Source: JAFGCL01 sp964492335
GTDB lineage: Bacteria; Chloroflexota; Dehalococcoidia; UBA2247; RBG-13-53-26
NCBI GenBank assembly: GCA_964492335.1
Contig: CAZBJX010000035.1
Coordinates: forward strand, 1 to 12,789
Reading direction: 5' to 3'
DNA: 12,789 nucleotides
The first letter of the stretch is position 1, and each line of letters starts with the position of its first letter. Under the pieces are notes generated by a model. The model saw nothing but the letters and a program-made list of their open reading frames with translations, was not told where the DNA came from and made no database searches. Made by a program: the position numbers and the translations under genes. Below, in pieces: positions 1-5,631 of the stretch.

Positions 1-4
1 CTCC

Positions 5-34
5 TTGACAAGCGCACTCGGGCAAAGGTAAACT
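5..34 (+). promoter_or_regulatory. Putative sigma70 promoter upstream of tRNA-Asp
   Basis: A perfect -35 hexamer TTGACA (5-10) is followed by an 18-nt spacer and a -10-like TAAACT (29-34, four of six consensus positions). Transcription would begin near 41 and run into the tRNA at 144, giving a roughly 100-nt precursor leader. It is the only promoter-like site upstream of the tRNA inside the window. The assignment rests on motif and position only. Confidence 0.5.
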
Positions 35-143
35 CTCATCTGCGAGGGCCGCCGGAGCCTCATGCGTCCGGTGCTGCCCGCCTCAGTGAAGCAGCATCCC
101 TGCGGACCATGAGTCGGACTGGTGGCCTGAGCGATCATCGGCC

Positions 144-220
144 GGCCCCGTGGTGTAGCGGCCTAACATGCCACCCTGTCACGGTGGAGATCAGGGGTTC
201 GAATCCCCTCGGGGTCGCCA
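144..220 (+). tRNA. tRNA-Asp (anticodon GTC), CCA encoded
   Basis: A complete cloverleaf can be drawn. The acceptor stem pairs 144-150 (GGCCCCG) with 210-216, with one G-T pair. The anticodon stem pairs CCACC (171-175) with GGTGG (183-187) around the loop CTGTCAC, placing anticodon GTC at 178-180. The T arm has AGGGG, the loop TTCGAAT, then CCCCT (193-209). The discriminator is G217 and the terminal CCA (218-220) is genomically encoded. Anticodon GUC reads GAC/GAU aspartate codons. There is no intron. Confidence 0.97.
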
Positions 221-352
221 GAAATCCCCTCATAGCCCTCCGGCACAGGTCGTTGCTGCCCGGGCGGTCCCACGCGCACGCTCCTCAGCAGTGTCCTTCG
301 TCACCACCCCCCTTTTCCCCTGGCGTACAATCTGTCGGCAAGGAGGGAGAGC

Positions 353-706
353 ATGGCCTGGTATGATCCTCCACTCTACAAGCCCGGGAACAAGAGGTGC
401 CCCAGGTGCGGGAAGTACCAGTGGCGGCCACTGTTAGGCGCAGGGCTCTGGGCCAGGTGGAACTGCCCCATGTGTCACACGGTCCTGGCGCTTGATGGGC
501 TTCGTTTCTTCATCTCCTGGCTTCTTTGGGCTGCTGTTCTGGCCCTGTTTCTCTTCGTCATCCCGGGGCCCAGGCCAGCTTCGGCTCTGTGGATACACGT
601 CGTCGCCTGGCTGGTTCTGTCCGTTCTCATATTCGAGTGGGGTCAGTCGGTAAGACTCAAGAGCATCCCCGAAAGGCCGTCGGCCGAAGTAGACCCGAAA
701 GGCTAG
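353..706 (+). CDS. Small zinc-ribbon membrane protein, 117 aa
   Basis: I do not recognise a named family. The N-terminal 45 residues hold two knuckles, C16-P-R-C19 and C38-P-M-C41, spaced as in a zinc ribbon. Two hydrophobic segments follow, at about residues 51-70 and 79-96, then a short charged tail ending PKG. This predicts a membrane-anchored protein with a cytoplasmic zinc ribbon. The ATG is fixed by AAGGAGG at 340-346, six bases upstream. Two other zinc-ribbon membrane proteins lie at 4528-5481, but their Cys spacing and linkers differ, so close paralogy is unlikely. The gene converges on the acetyltransferase at 793. Function is unknown. Confidence 0.8.
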   Translation: MAWYDPPLYKPGNKRCPRCGKYQWRPLLGAGLWARWNCPMCHTVLALDGLRFFISWLLWAAVLALFLFVIPGPRPASALWIHVVAWLVLSVLIFEWGQSVRLKSIPERPSAEVDPKG

Positions 707-792
707 CCTGGACCCGTGAGGGGCTTCGTCGGCATACTGCTCCTCGCTTCTGGCTCACCCCGCTCGTGGCTCTCTCAGCCGCCGCCCGCGGT

Positions 793-1884
793 TCAGGCCT
801 CATCGGCGTCGCCCATCTGCAGGAACCAGTTCTCCTCCTCCCGCAGCTCGGCGGCCAGCTCGGGCGAGCGCGTCCAGCCCTTGATCAGGATGCTCATGGA
901 GGCGGGCGCCGTAATGAACCCCTGGCGTCGAAAGGCTTCCGCCAGCGGTGTGCCGGCGATGCGCGCGCTCCAGATGAGCGCCGCCTTCCGCTCCCGGCAG
1001 CAGTCGACAGCGGCCGCGATGAGGCATTCGGCCACCTCACCGGACTCGGCCACGACGTCCACGATAACCCCGATCCTGGCCCCTTCCACTTCCGCGCAGC
1101 TGAAGACAAGGTAGCCGCTGCTATCGCCGGGCGGGCCGGCCACCAGCCGCGTGTAGTGGCGGTCGGGCACGTCGACGTAGCGCCAGTTGAGGTACTCCTG
1201 GTTTCTGACCACGATGGCCCTGTAGCGCTGCGAGACGCGGCCCCACAGGCGGTCCGCCCGCCCGTCGAACCGGTCGGCCTGCTCGATGCTCAGGCCCTCG
1301 GGGCGCCGCAGCTTCCGCGGACGGAACGCAGTGGCATCCCCCAGCCAGCCGGCGGCCGGGCCCAGCGCCAGCACCAGTGAGTTGCTGGTCCGGATCTGCA
1401 GGGCAGCCCTCCAATCCAGCGGCCGCAGGACCTTCTCTATGGTGGCCCCGTCGAACATGACCAGCCTGGTCGCCAGGTTGGGGTACGGGTAGGAGTATTT
1501 GCTGCGGAACCCGTAGGTTGCCCGTATGCCGCGTCTCTCGCTCTCCTCGCGCCTGATCTTCACCAGCGCCCCGAGGACGCCCTGCCGCCGGTAGCCCGAG
1601 TGGGTCATGGCGTCCAGGGCGATGGAGGTGAGCACCTCCTCGCTGCCGATCTTCATCATCACGGGTATCTCCGCGGCATGGGAGACGATCTTCCCCCGGG
1701 CATCCGCCACCGCTATCACGCCCTTCCCCCGGGGATTGTCCCGGTACATCCACCGCCACCACTTGAGCCACTCCTCGCGCACGTATGTCCGCTCCGGGTA
1801 GACGGTCCTCCAGAGCTCCAGTATCCCTTCCTCGTCCCCCTCGCGATAGAGCCTGGCAATCCAATCGACTGCAGTGGTGCTCAT
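793..1884 (-). CDS. GNAT-family N-acetyltransferase, 363 aa
   Basis: A predicted cytosolic acetyl-CoA-dependent N-acyltransferase. The N-terminal half carries the GNAT fold, with the acetyl-CoA pyrophosphate-loop motif RRQGVLG at residues 99-105 and preceding strands (VIAVADARGKIVSHAAEIPV, then an aliphatic strand leading into MTHSGYRRQG). The C-terminal half is a second, divergent GNAT-like region including NQEYLNWRYVDVP, a signature of large double-domain GNAT proteins. The acceptor substrate cannot be predicted. I chose ATG 1884 over the longer GTG at 1986: the GTG has no SD and lies upstream of the expected transcription start (about 1983). ATG 1884 has only a weak GGGAG of its own and overlaps (ATGA) the stop of a leader ORF with a strong SD. 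Confidence 0.85.
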   Translation of the reverse strand: MSTTAVDWIARLYREGDEEGILELWRTVYPERTYVREEWLKWWRWMYRDNPRGKGVIAVADARGKIVSHAAEIPVMMKIGSEEVLTSIALDAMTHSGYRRQGVLGALVKIRREESERRGIRATYGFRSKYSYPYPNLATRLVMFDGATIEKVLRPLDWRAALQIRTSNSLVLALGPAAGWLGDATAFRPRKLRRPEGLSIEQADRFDGRADRLWGRVSQRYRAIVVRNQEYLNWRYVDVPDRHYTRLVAGPPGDSSGYLVFSCAEVEGARIGVIVDVVAESGEVAECLIAAAVDCCRERKAALIWSARIAGTPLAEAFRRQGFITAPASMSILIKGWTRSPELAAELREEENWFLQMGDADEA

Positions 1885-1946
1885 ATGCTGCTCCCACCCC
1901 CGGCCCACGTATTGGTCTTCCGGACCCGCATGCATTGCGGCATCAT
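1881..1946 (-). CDS. Short leader ORF (21 codons) coupled to the GNAT gene
   Basis: A 21-codon ORF starts at tandem ATG codons (1946 and 1943). It is preceded at six bases by a canonical AAGGAGG (1953-1959 on the + strand as CCTCCTT). The peptide begins MMPQCMRVRK and ends in a Gly/Ser-rich tail. Its TGA (1881-1883) overlaps the acetyltransferase ATG as ATGA. It has the strongest SD near the acetyltransferase, so ribosomes probably load here and re-initiate at the overlap. No function is proposed for the peptide; the role is inferred from layout. It could instead be an unused start-like sequence. Confidence 0.5.
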   Translation of the reverse strand: MMPQCMRVRKTNTWAGGGSSI

Positions 1947-1989
1947 GGCCAGCCTCCTTCGGACTCCCGAGCGCGCTCCCTATCACGGC

Positions 1990-2017
1990 ATTCTACCATG
2001 CCGGCCCCTCTTGTCTG
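1990..2017 (-). promoter_or_regulatory. Putative extended -10 promoter for the GNAT gene
   Basis: Read on the minus strand, TAGAAT (1995 to 1990, five of six consensus) is preceded directly by TGG, an extended -10 element. A weak -35, CAGACA (2017 to 2012), lies 16 nt further upstream. The start would fall near 1983, leaving about 37 nt before the leader ORF at 1946. Confidence 0.45.
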
Positions 2018-2052
2018 AATCGGGCCGGGCAACCGCCGCCGCCGCGTGCGAG

Positions 2053-2252
2053 GTGGTGACCGGCCAGGCCGGAAACGACAAGGCCTCGATGCTCTTCGCC
2101 AAGAAGTTCCCCGGGTGGTGGAGAGCAAGATGGTACCGGGCTGGTACGCCAGGGAGGGCCCCATACCCTGCTACAAGCTCACGCCCCACACCGTGGCCTG
2201 CCTGGACTACCAGAGATGCGGCTTCAACGGGTTAGAGGTCCTCAAGCCATAG
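2053..2252 (+). pseudogene. Small unrecognised gene or remnant with apparent -1 frameshift
   Basis: Two adjoining + frames both show the strongly GC-biased third codon positions of real genes here. Frame A runs from a GTG at 2053 (or ATG 2089) and reads KASMLFAKKFP up to a run of four C at 2109-2112. The downstream frame then reads RVVESKMVPGWYARE and continues with two Cys-containing stretches to LEVLKP and TAG at 2250-2252. Restoring one C in the run would fuse them into one protein of about 66 residues. It ends six bases before the convergent thioesterase stop. No clear SD or promoter was seen. I do not recognise the family. It may be a genuine frameshift mutation, a homopolymer sequencing error or a decayed gene. 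Confidence 0.45.
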
Positions 2253-2257
2253 TCCGG

Positions 2258-2719
2258 CTACCAGTCGTCCGGCATGCGGACCGCCACCACCTCGCCGCGG
2301 GCGCAGACTCCGCCATTGGCCCAGAGGGTCGCGGACATCCTGACCTTGCGCCCCTTGAGCTCCTTCACCGAGGCGCGCACCTCCAGGGGGACCCCCATCG
2401 GCGTGGGCCGCAGGTAGTCGACGTGAAGCGACGCGGTGACGAAGCGCAACGCCGGCTCGGTGTCCATGGCCCGCCCCTCTGCCCGATACGAGGCCGCCGA
2501 CGCCGTCCCGGTGCAGTGGCAATCGATCAGGGAAGCGATCAGGCCCCCGTAGACGTACCCCGGCAGGGCCACGTGGTACGGCCTGGGCAGGAAGCGGCAC
2601 ACGGACTCCTCGCCGTCCCAGTAGCTGCGGATGTGCAGCCCGGCCTCGTTCAGCCGCCCGCAGCCGTAGCAGTGGCTCAGCTGCTCCGGGTAGTAGTCCT
2701 GGAACGCCTTCTCGCTCAT
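2258..2719 (-). CDS. PaaI-type hotdog-fold thioesterase, 153 aa
   Basis: Predicted acyl-CoA thioesterase of the 4HBT/PaaI superfamily, a cytosolic enzyme hydrolysing acyl- or aryl-CoA; substrate unknown. The central hotdog helix region GYVYGGLIASLIDCHC (about residues 54-69) matches the family's HGG-n-D region, with Tyr at 57 where many members have His, and D66 as the probable catalytic acid. An N-terminal YGCGRLN segment with C17 and C20 is typical of one PaaI-like subgroup. The C-terminal strands LHVDYLRPTPMG and MSATLWANGGVCARGEVVAV complete the fold. Length is normal. The ATG directly abuts the N gap, so SD, promoter and any upstream operon partner are hidden. Confidence 0.88.
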   Translation of the reverse strand: MSEKAFQDYYPEQLSHCYGCGRLNEAGLHIRSYWDGEESVCRFLPRPYHVALPGYVYGGLIASLIDCHCTGTASAASYRAEGRAMDTEPALRFVTASLHVDYLRPTPMGVPLEVRASVKELKGRKVRMSATLWANGGVCARGEVVAVRMPDDW

Positions 2720-2819
2720 NNNNNNNNNNNNNNNNNNNNNNNNNNNNNNNNNNNNNNNNNNNNNNNNNNNNNNNNNNNNNNNNNNNNNNNNNNNNNNNNN
2801 NNNNNNNNNNNNNNNNNNN
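2720..2819. other. Assembly gap (100 N)
   Basis: Exactly 100 undetermined bases between the start codon of the thioesterase and the 3' end of the universal stress protein gene. A round value of 100 is usually a placeholder, so the true distance is unknown and further sequence may be missing here. Confidence 0.98.
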
Positions 2820-2826
2820 TGATGAG

Positions 2827-2850
2827 GCTGATCAGTCCGGCCTGATCAGC
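2827..2850 (-). repeat. 8-bp inverted repeat spanning the usp stop codon
   Basis: GCTGATCA (2827-2834) and TGATCAGC (2843-2850) form a perfect 8-bp stem with an 8-nt loop over the last codons and stop of the tandem Usp gene. There is no T run before the assembly gap begins, so a terminator role is only possible, not shown. Confidence 0.45.
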
Positions 2851-3737
2851 AGAATGGGGGTGGTGGTGCCCAGCAGGACCTTCTCCGCCACGGAGCCATA
2901 GGCCCACCGGCCCACCCCGGAGCCTCCGTGGGTGGTCATGACGATGACGCCGATGCGGTTCTGGGCGGCGTAGTCGATTATCTGGTCGGCGGCCTTGCCC
3001 ACCACCACCAGGGTCCGCACGCCGGCCCCGGCGCCCTTGAGGCGCTCGGCTATGCCCCTCAGGTACTGCTCCCCGTCCATCCTGCACTTGTAGTGCTCCT
3101 CTTCCGTGTCCAGGCGGACTCCGGGGGGATAGAACGACGGGGTGGGCGTGGACTCGCAGACCGACAGCAGGACCACGTCGACCACCTCGGGCCGCCGTCT
3201 GATCAGGGTCTCCACGTGGGGAAGGACCGACTCCGCCAGCCGGGAGCCATCGAGGGGCGCCAGTATGGTCCTCCGCGGCCACAGGTCACGGACGATCTCC
3301 TCGGGCACCCCGGCCCGGACCAGCCACACGGGGACCCTTGAGGCCTGAAGGACCTTGTCCACGATGCTCCCCGTGGCCCACCGCCTGGTCCCCGACTCGC
3401 CGTGGGTCCCCATGAGGAGCAGGTCGATCGCATTGTCCTCGGAGTACTCCAGTATCCTCTTGGCGGCGTCGCCCACCAGCACCTCGCCGCGCACCTCGAC
3501 CGTCTGGCTGCCCGGCGCCTCGCCCTCCCCGAAGTCCTTCTCCAGCATGCCCTTGACGGTTTGGACCATCAGCTCGATGTACTTGCGGTGCCACTCCACG
3601 AACTCGCGGTGGTTGTCGGGGCAGACATTGAGCAGCACCATCTGCAGCCTCAGCCTCCGAGCCAGCCTCAAGGAATAGGGCAGTGCCACCTGCGCCCTCT
3701 CCGAGCCATCCAGCGGAACGAGCATTCTCTTGTACAT
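2832..3737 (-). CDS. Tandem-domain universal stress protein (UspA family), 301 aa
   Basis: Two UspA domains occur in one chain, at about residues 1-142 and 155-300; such proteins are cytosolic, usually ATP-binding stress-response factors. Each domain opens with a strand and Asp (MLVPLDGS; ILAPLDGS). The first has the complete ATP-loop pattern G-2x-G-9x-G-S (G110, G113, G123, S124). The second keeps H270, G271, G281 and S282 but has Thr at the first glycine position. ATP binding in both halves is therefore likely but not certain. ATG 3737 is supported by GGAGG (3744-3748 on +) six bases upstream. It is transcribed divergently from the gene at 3899, with overlapping promoter elements between them. 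Confidence 0.92.
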   Translation of the reverse strand: MYKRMLVPLDGSERAQVALPYSLRLARRLRLQMVLLNVCPDNHREFVEWHRKYIELMVQTVKGMLEKDFGEGEAPGSQTVEVRGEVLVGDAAKRILEYSEDNAIDLLLMGTHGESGTRRWATGSIVDKVLQASRVPVWLVRAGVPEEIVRDLWPRRTILAPLDGSRLAESVLPHVETLIRRRPEVVDVVLLSVCESTPTPSFYPPGVRLDTEEEHYKCRMDGEQYLRGIAERLKGAGAGVRTLVVVGKAADQIIDYAAQNRIGVIVMTTHGGSGVGRWAYGSVAEKVLLGTTTPILLIRPD

Positions 3738-3788
3738 ACTGGTCCTCCAATTGCTATGGCGCCGGGGGGGGCCGCCGGGCCCGGCGAT

Positions 3789-3818
3789 ATTATATCATCT
3801 TGGAGAGTGGTGTATAAT
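3789..3818. promoter_or_regulatory. Overlapping divergent promoters (usp / 119-aa gene)
   Basis: A perfect TATAAT lies on each strand: 3813-3818 on + and 3794 to 3789 on -. They are placed so that each -10 box sits where the other promoter's -35 box should be. The -35 matches are weak (TTATAT on +; TTATAC on -), as expected from that constraint. Predicted starts are about 3826 (+), leading to 3867/3899, and about 3782 (-), giving a roughly 45-nt leader before usp at 3737. Confidence 0.55.
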
Positions 3819-3866
3819 GGCATCCGGCCGCCAGGCCGCCGCGATGCCGCCCGGCGGAGGCAGCCC

Positions 3867-3902
3867 ATGGTCGGGACGTCAAGAGCGCCGGTACAGACAT
3901 GA
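3867..3902 (+). CDS. 11-codon leader ORF coupled to the 119-aa gene
   Basis: The ORF reads MVGTSRAPVQT then TGA. GGAGG at 3856-3860 precedes its ATG by six bases, an ideal SD, and its TGA (3900-3902) overlaps the next gene's ATG (3899-3901) as ATGA. The downstream gene has no convincing SD of its own. This repeats the layout seen before the acetyltransferase gene. Function as a translational-coupling leader is inferred. Confidence 0.5.
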   Translation: MVGTSRAPVQT

Positions 3903-4258
3903 TCATCCTCTGGTGGTTGGCCTGCATAGCCCTGGTGGTCCTCTCCGCCCTCCTGCTTGTGGCCGGCATCCAGGGCAAGGAAGGGGTCATCCGCATCGGC
4001 CCGCTGCCTGAGCGGCACGGCAGGGACGCGTCCGGACACGCGTCCGGACAGCTCTGGGACCCGCCGGGGGATGAGGCCGCCGGCCGGCCGGCGGAGGCCG
4101 GGGGCCGGGCCGCCCCCACCCCACCCGTCGACCTGGAGGCACCGGGGCAGGAAGAGCCGGGGCCTGCTTTGCCCCGCCGGGTCAACAAGCCCAACGTGCT
4201 CTTAGGGGCGGTGGGGATAGCGGTGGGCGTGGCGGCCCTGGCGGTCTTCGCCCTCTGA
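3899..4258 (+). CDS. Two-TM hypothetical protein with Pro/Gly/Ala-rich loop, 119 aa
   Basis: No recognised domain. Residues 2-22 form a strong hydrophobic segment (WWLACIALVVLSALLLV) and residues 99-119 a second one ending at the C-terminus. Between them is a hydrophilic, Pro/Gly/Ala/Glu-rich loop of about 75 residues that is likely disordered. The predicted product is an inner-membrane hairpin protein. The ATG has no clear SD and overlaps the stop of the 11-codon leader ORF. The loop includes a perfect 12-bp tandem duplication (4026-4049) giving repeated Ala-Ser-Gly. GC-biased third positions and the membrane pattern support real coding. Expression probably starts at the divergent promoter shared with usp. 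Confidence 0.7.
   Translation: MIILWWLACIALVVLSALLLVAGIQGKEGVIRIGPLPERHGRDASGHASGQLWDPPGDEAAGRPAEAGGRAAPTPPVDLEAPGQEEPGPALPRRVNKPNVLLGAVGIAVGVAALAVFAL
4026..4049 (+). repeat. 12-bp perfect tandem repeat, two copies
   Basis: ACGCGTCCGGAC occurs twice head to tail inside the loop-coding part of the 119-aa gene. Being in frame, it encodes two Ala-Ser-Gly units. It looks like a recent slippage duplication. Confidence 0.8.
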
Positions 4259-4271
4259 CCCCGCGCCGGGG
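4259..4271 (+). terminator. Possible weak hairpin after the 119-aa gene
   Basis: CCCCG (4259-4263), loop CGC and CGGGG (4267-4271) form a 5-bp GC stem directly after the stop codon. No T run follows, so termination is uncertain. Confidence 0.3.
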
Positions 4272-4322
4272 ATTGCATCCGGCTGCGCCGGCCCCGCCCT
4301 GCGACAACCCGGCCCCTCCGGC

Positions 4323-4351
4323 TTGCCAGGAATCCCCCCAGCCTGTACTCT
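4323..4351 (+). promoter_or_regulatory. Possible promoter for the 46-aa membrane peptide
   Basis: TTGCCA (4323-4328, five of six -35 positions), a 17-nt spacer and TACTCT (4346-4351, three of six -10 positions) lie 24 bases before the ATG at 4376. The -10 is poor, so confidence is modest. Confidence 0.3.
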
Positions 4352-4375
4352 TGGAATCAGGCAGGGTCTGGGGTC

Positions 4376-4516
4376 ATGGGCTTCTGGGACTACGTTTTCA
4401 TCATCGGCACCGTGTTCGTCTTCGTGTTCGTCATCGTCATGGACGTGCTCCTGCTGCGAGAGTGGCTCCAGAAGAGAAGGGACCGGCACGATGATGCCGG
4501 CCCCTCCAGCAAGTAG
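4376..4516 (+). CDS. Small single-pass membrane peptide, 46 aa
   Basis: The ORF starts MGFWDYVFII, continues with an almost uninterrupted Val/Phe/Ile segment (about residues 6-22), then an acidic/aliphatic MDVLLLREWLQ helix, a basic cluster KRRDRH and a polar tail ending SSK. This is a classic small membrane protein with a cytoplasmic basic C-terminal side. Nearly every codon ends in G or C, as in neighbouring genes. The SD is weak (GGGG at 4370-4373, close to the ATG). It ends 11 bases before the convergent zinc-ribbon gene stop. No family is recognised. It is too short for many gene callers. Confidence 0.6.
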   Translation: MGFWDYVFIIGTVFVFVFVIVMDVLLLREWLQKRRDRHDDAGPSSK

Positions 4517-4527
4517 CCTCCTGGCTC

Positions 4528-4938
4528 TCAGGCCTTCTTCTCGGCGAAATCCCCGGCCACAGGGAGCTTCCACTTCTGGCCCTGGTACGCCTTGACCATG
4601 AGCATGATCCACAGCACGAACATCGTGATCCCCAGAATCGTACCCAGCACCCAGCCGACAATCGGGATGAACCAGAGGATGATGGAAATCACCGAGTACG
4701 CGCCGAAGACGACTATGGACTGCATGGCGTGGAACCGGACGAACTTGTTCTCCTTCTCGACCAGGTAGAATATCAGCCCGGTCACCCAGCCTGCCAGGTA
4801 GCACAGCAACCCGGCGATGTTCGGCTCGATGTTCATGGTGCTGCCGGACCTCGCGGCCCCCGCCGCCAGGGGCTCCCCACACTTGGGGCAGAACTGGCTA
4901 CCCGGAGTGGCCTCCGTTCCGCACTTGGGACACTGCAT
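4528..4938 (-). CDS. Zinc-ribbon DUF4870-like membrane protein, 136 aa
   Basis: An N-terminal zinc ribbon (C3-P-K-C6 and C17-P-K-C20) is joined by a short Ala/Gly linker to a membrane domain with hydrophobic segments at about 41-60, 72-91 and 93-115. The EKENKFVRFHAMQSI stretch between the first two is characteristic of the DUF4870/Tic20-like family, whose biochemical role is not established. ATG 4938 has AAGGAGG nine bases upstream. It follows the 171-aa zinc-ribbon gene with 27 bases between them, so the two probably form an operon from the promoter at 5536-5563. Both share the ribbon ending FC-x-x-CG-x-PLAAG, suggesting the ribbon was duplicated or exchanged between them. Confidence 0.85.
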   Translation of the reverse strand: MQCPKCGTEATPGSQFCPKCGEPLAAGAARSGSTMNIEPNIAGLLCYLAGWVTGLIFYLVEKENKFVRFHAMQSIVVFGAYSVISIILWFIPIVGWVLGTILGITMFVLWIMLMVKAYQGQKWKLPVAGDFAEKKA

Positions 4939-4965
4939 GCCCTGTTGCCTCCTTCCTCTAGTAGC

Positions 4966-5481
4966 CTACTTCTTGAGAGAGCGCATGGTCTCCACCAGCC
5001 CGCCCATGGCGGTGACCAGGCCGCCCGCCACGGCCACATAGATCCCCGCGCCGATGCTCTGGTGGGCGTCGTCCAGGTAGATCATCTCCTGGAAGACCAG
5101 CACCAGGCACACCACGCTCAGCGCCAGGACCACAACGCCCCAGGCCCCCGGCGTGCCCCCGCGGGCCAGCAGCACCGCCAGCGCCATGATGACCGCCAGG
5201 GCCAGCACTACCGGCCCGGCAGCCACCTGCAGGCCGAGGATGTCGGGGCCCGACCGGCTGACCCAGGACAGGAATGAGCCCACGCAGAGCATCAGCGACC
5301 CCAGGCCCACCAGCGTGACCACCGGGTCCCGCGCCAGCATGGCCACCATGCCGGACAACCACTGAGAGAACTGGTCCTGCCCCCCGGCCTCCCCGGCCGC
5401 CAGCGGCGCGCCGCAGGCGCCACAGAAGATGGTCCCTTCCGGGACCTCCGCACCGCACTTGCCGCACTTAGACAACTCCAC
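4966..5481 (-). CDS. Zinc-ribbon four-TM membrane protein, 171 aa
   Basis: An N-terminal zinc ribbon (C6-G-K-C9 and C20-G-A-C23) is followed by a linker and about four hydrophobic segments (near residues 53-72, 83-106, 111-130 and 142-160), ending with MRSLKK. No named family is recognised. The start is ambiguous: GTG at 5481 (used here) has only GGAAA nearby, while TTG at 5475 sits closely after GAGGTGGAG; the ribbon is intact with either. It is the first gene of a two-gene operon with the 136-aa zinc-ribbon protein, and its promoter at 5536-5563 is the clearest minus-strand promoter in the window. Confidence 0.78.
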   Translation of the reverse strand: MELSKCGKCGAEVPEGTIFCGACGAPLAAGEAGGQDQFSQWLSGMVAMLARDPVVTLVGLGSLMLCVGSFLSWVSRSGPDILGLQVAAGPVVLALAVIMALAVLLARGGTPGAWGVVVLALSVVCLVLVFQEMIYLDDAHQSIGAGIYVAVAGGLVTAMGGLVETMRSLKK

Positions 5482-5535
5482 CTCTTTCCGCGAGGCGACG
5501 CCCGCTTGAGATATCCATGCGCAGCCTCACCCCCT

Positions 5536-5563
5536 ATTATCGTCGAGAGACCTGCTTTGTCAA
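5536..5563 (-). promoter_or_regulatory. Strong sigma70 promoter for the zinc-ribbon operon
   Basis: On the minus strand, TTGACA (5563 to 5558) is followed by a 16-nt spacer and GATAAT (5541 to 5536, five of six consensus). The predicted start is near 5529, giving a leader of about 48 nt before GTG 5481. Eleven of twelve core bases match consensus. Confidence 0.7.
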
Positions 5564-5583
5564 CGCCCCGGGAGGGCATGCGT

Positions 5584-5610
5584 GAGCCGCGCCGCTCAGC
5601 GGCGCGGCTC
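5584..5610 (-). terminator. 12-bp GC hairpin after the HD-GYP gene
   Basis: GAGCCGCGCCGC (5584-5595), a 3-nt loop and its perfect reverse complement (5599-5610) form a very stable hairpin 21 bases beyond the stop of the PAS/HD-GYP gene and just upstream of the zinc-ribbon operon promoter. No U tract follows on either strand. It therefore fits a U-less terminator or transcript-end stabiliser, and would insulate the two units. Confidence 0.6.
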
Positions 5611-5631
5611 CGGAACGACCGGGTCCGCCAT

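Noticed and set aside
1885..1986. A longer acetyltransferase starting at GTG 1986
   Set aside because: No SD precedes it, the extra 34 residues are low-complexity-like, and the likely promoter (TGG-TAGAAT at 1990-1998) would start transcription downstream of that codon.
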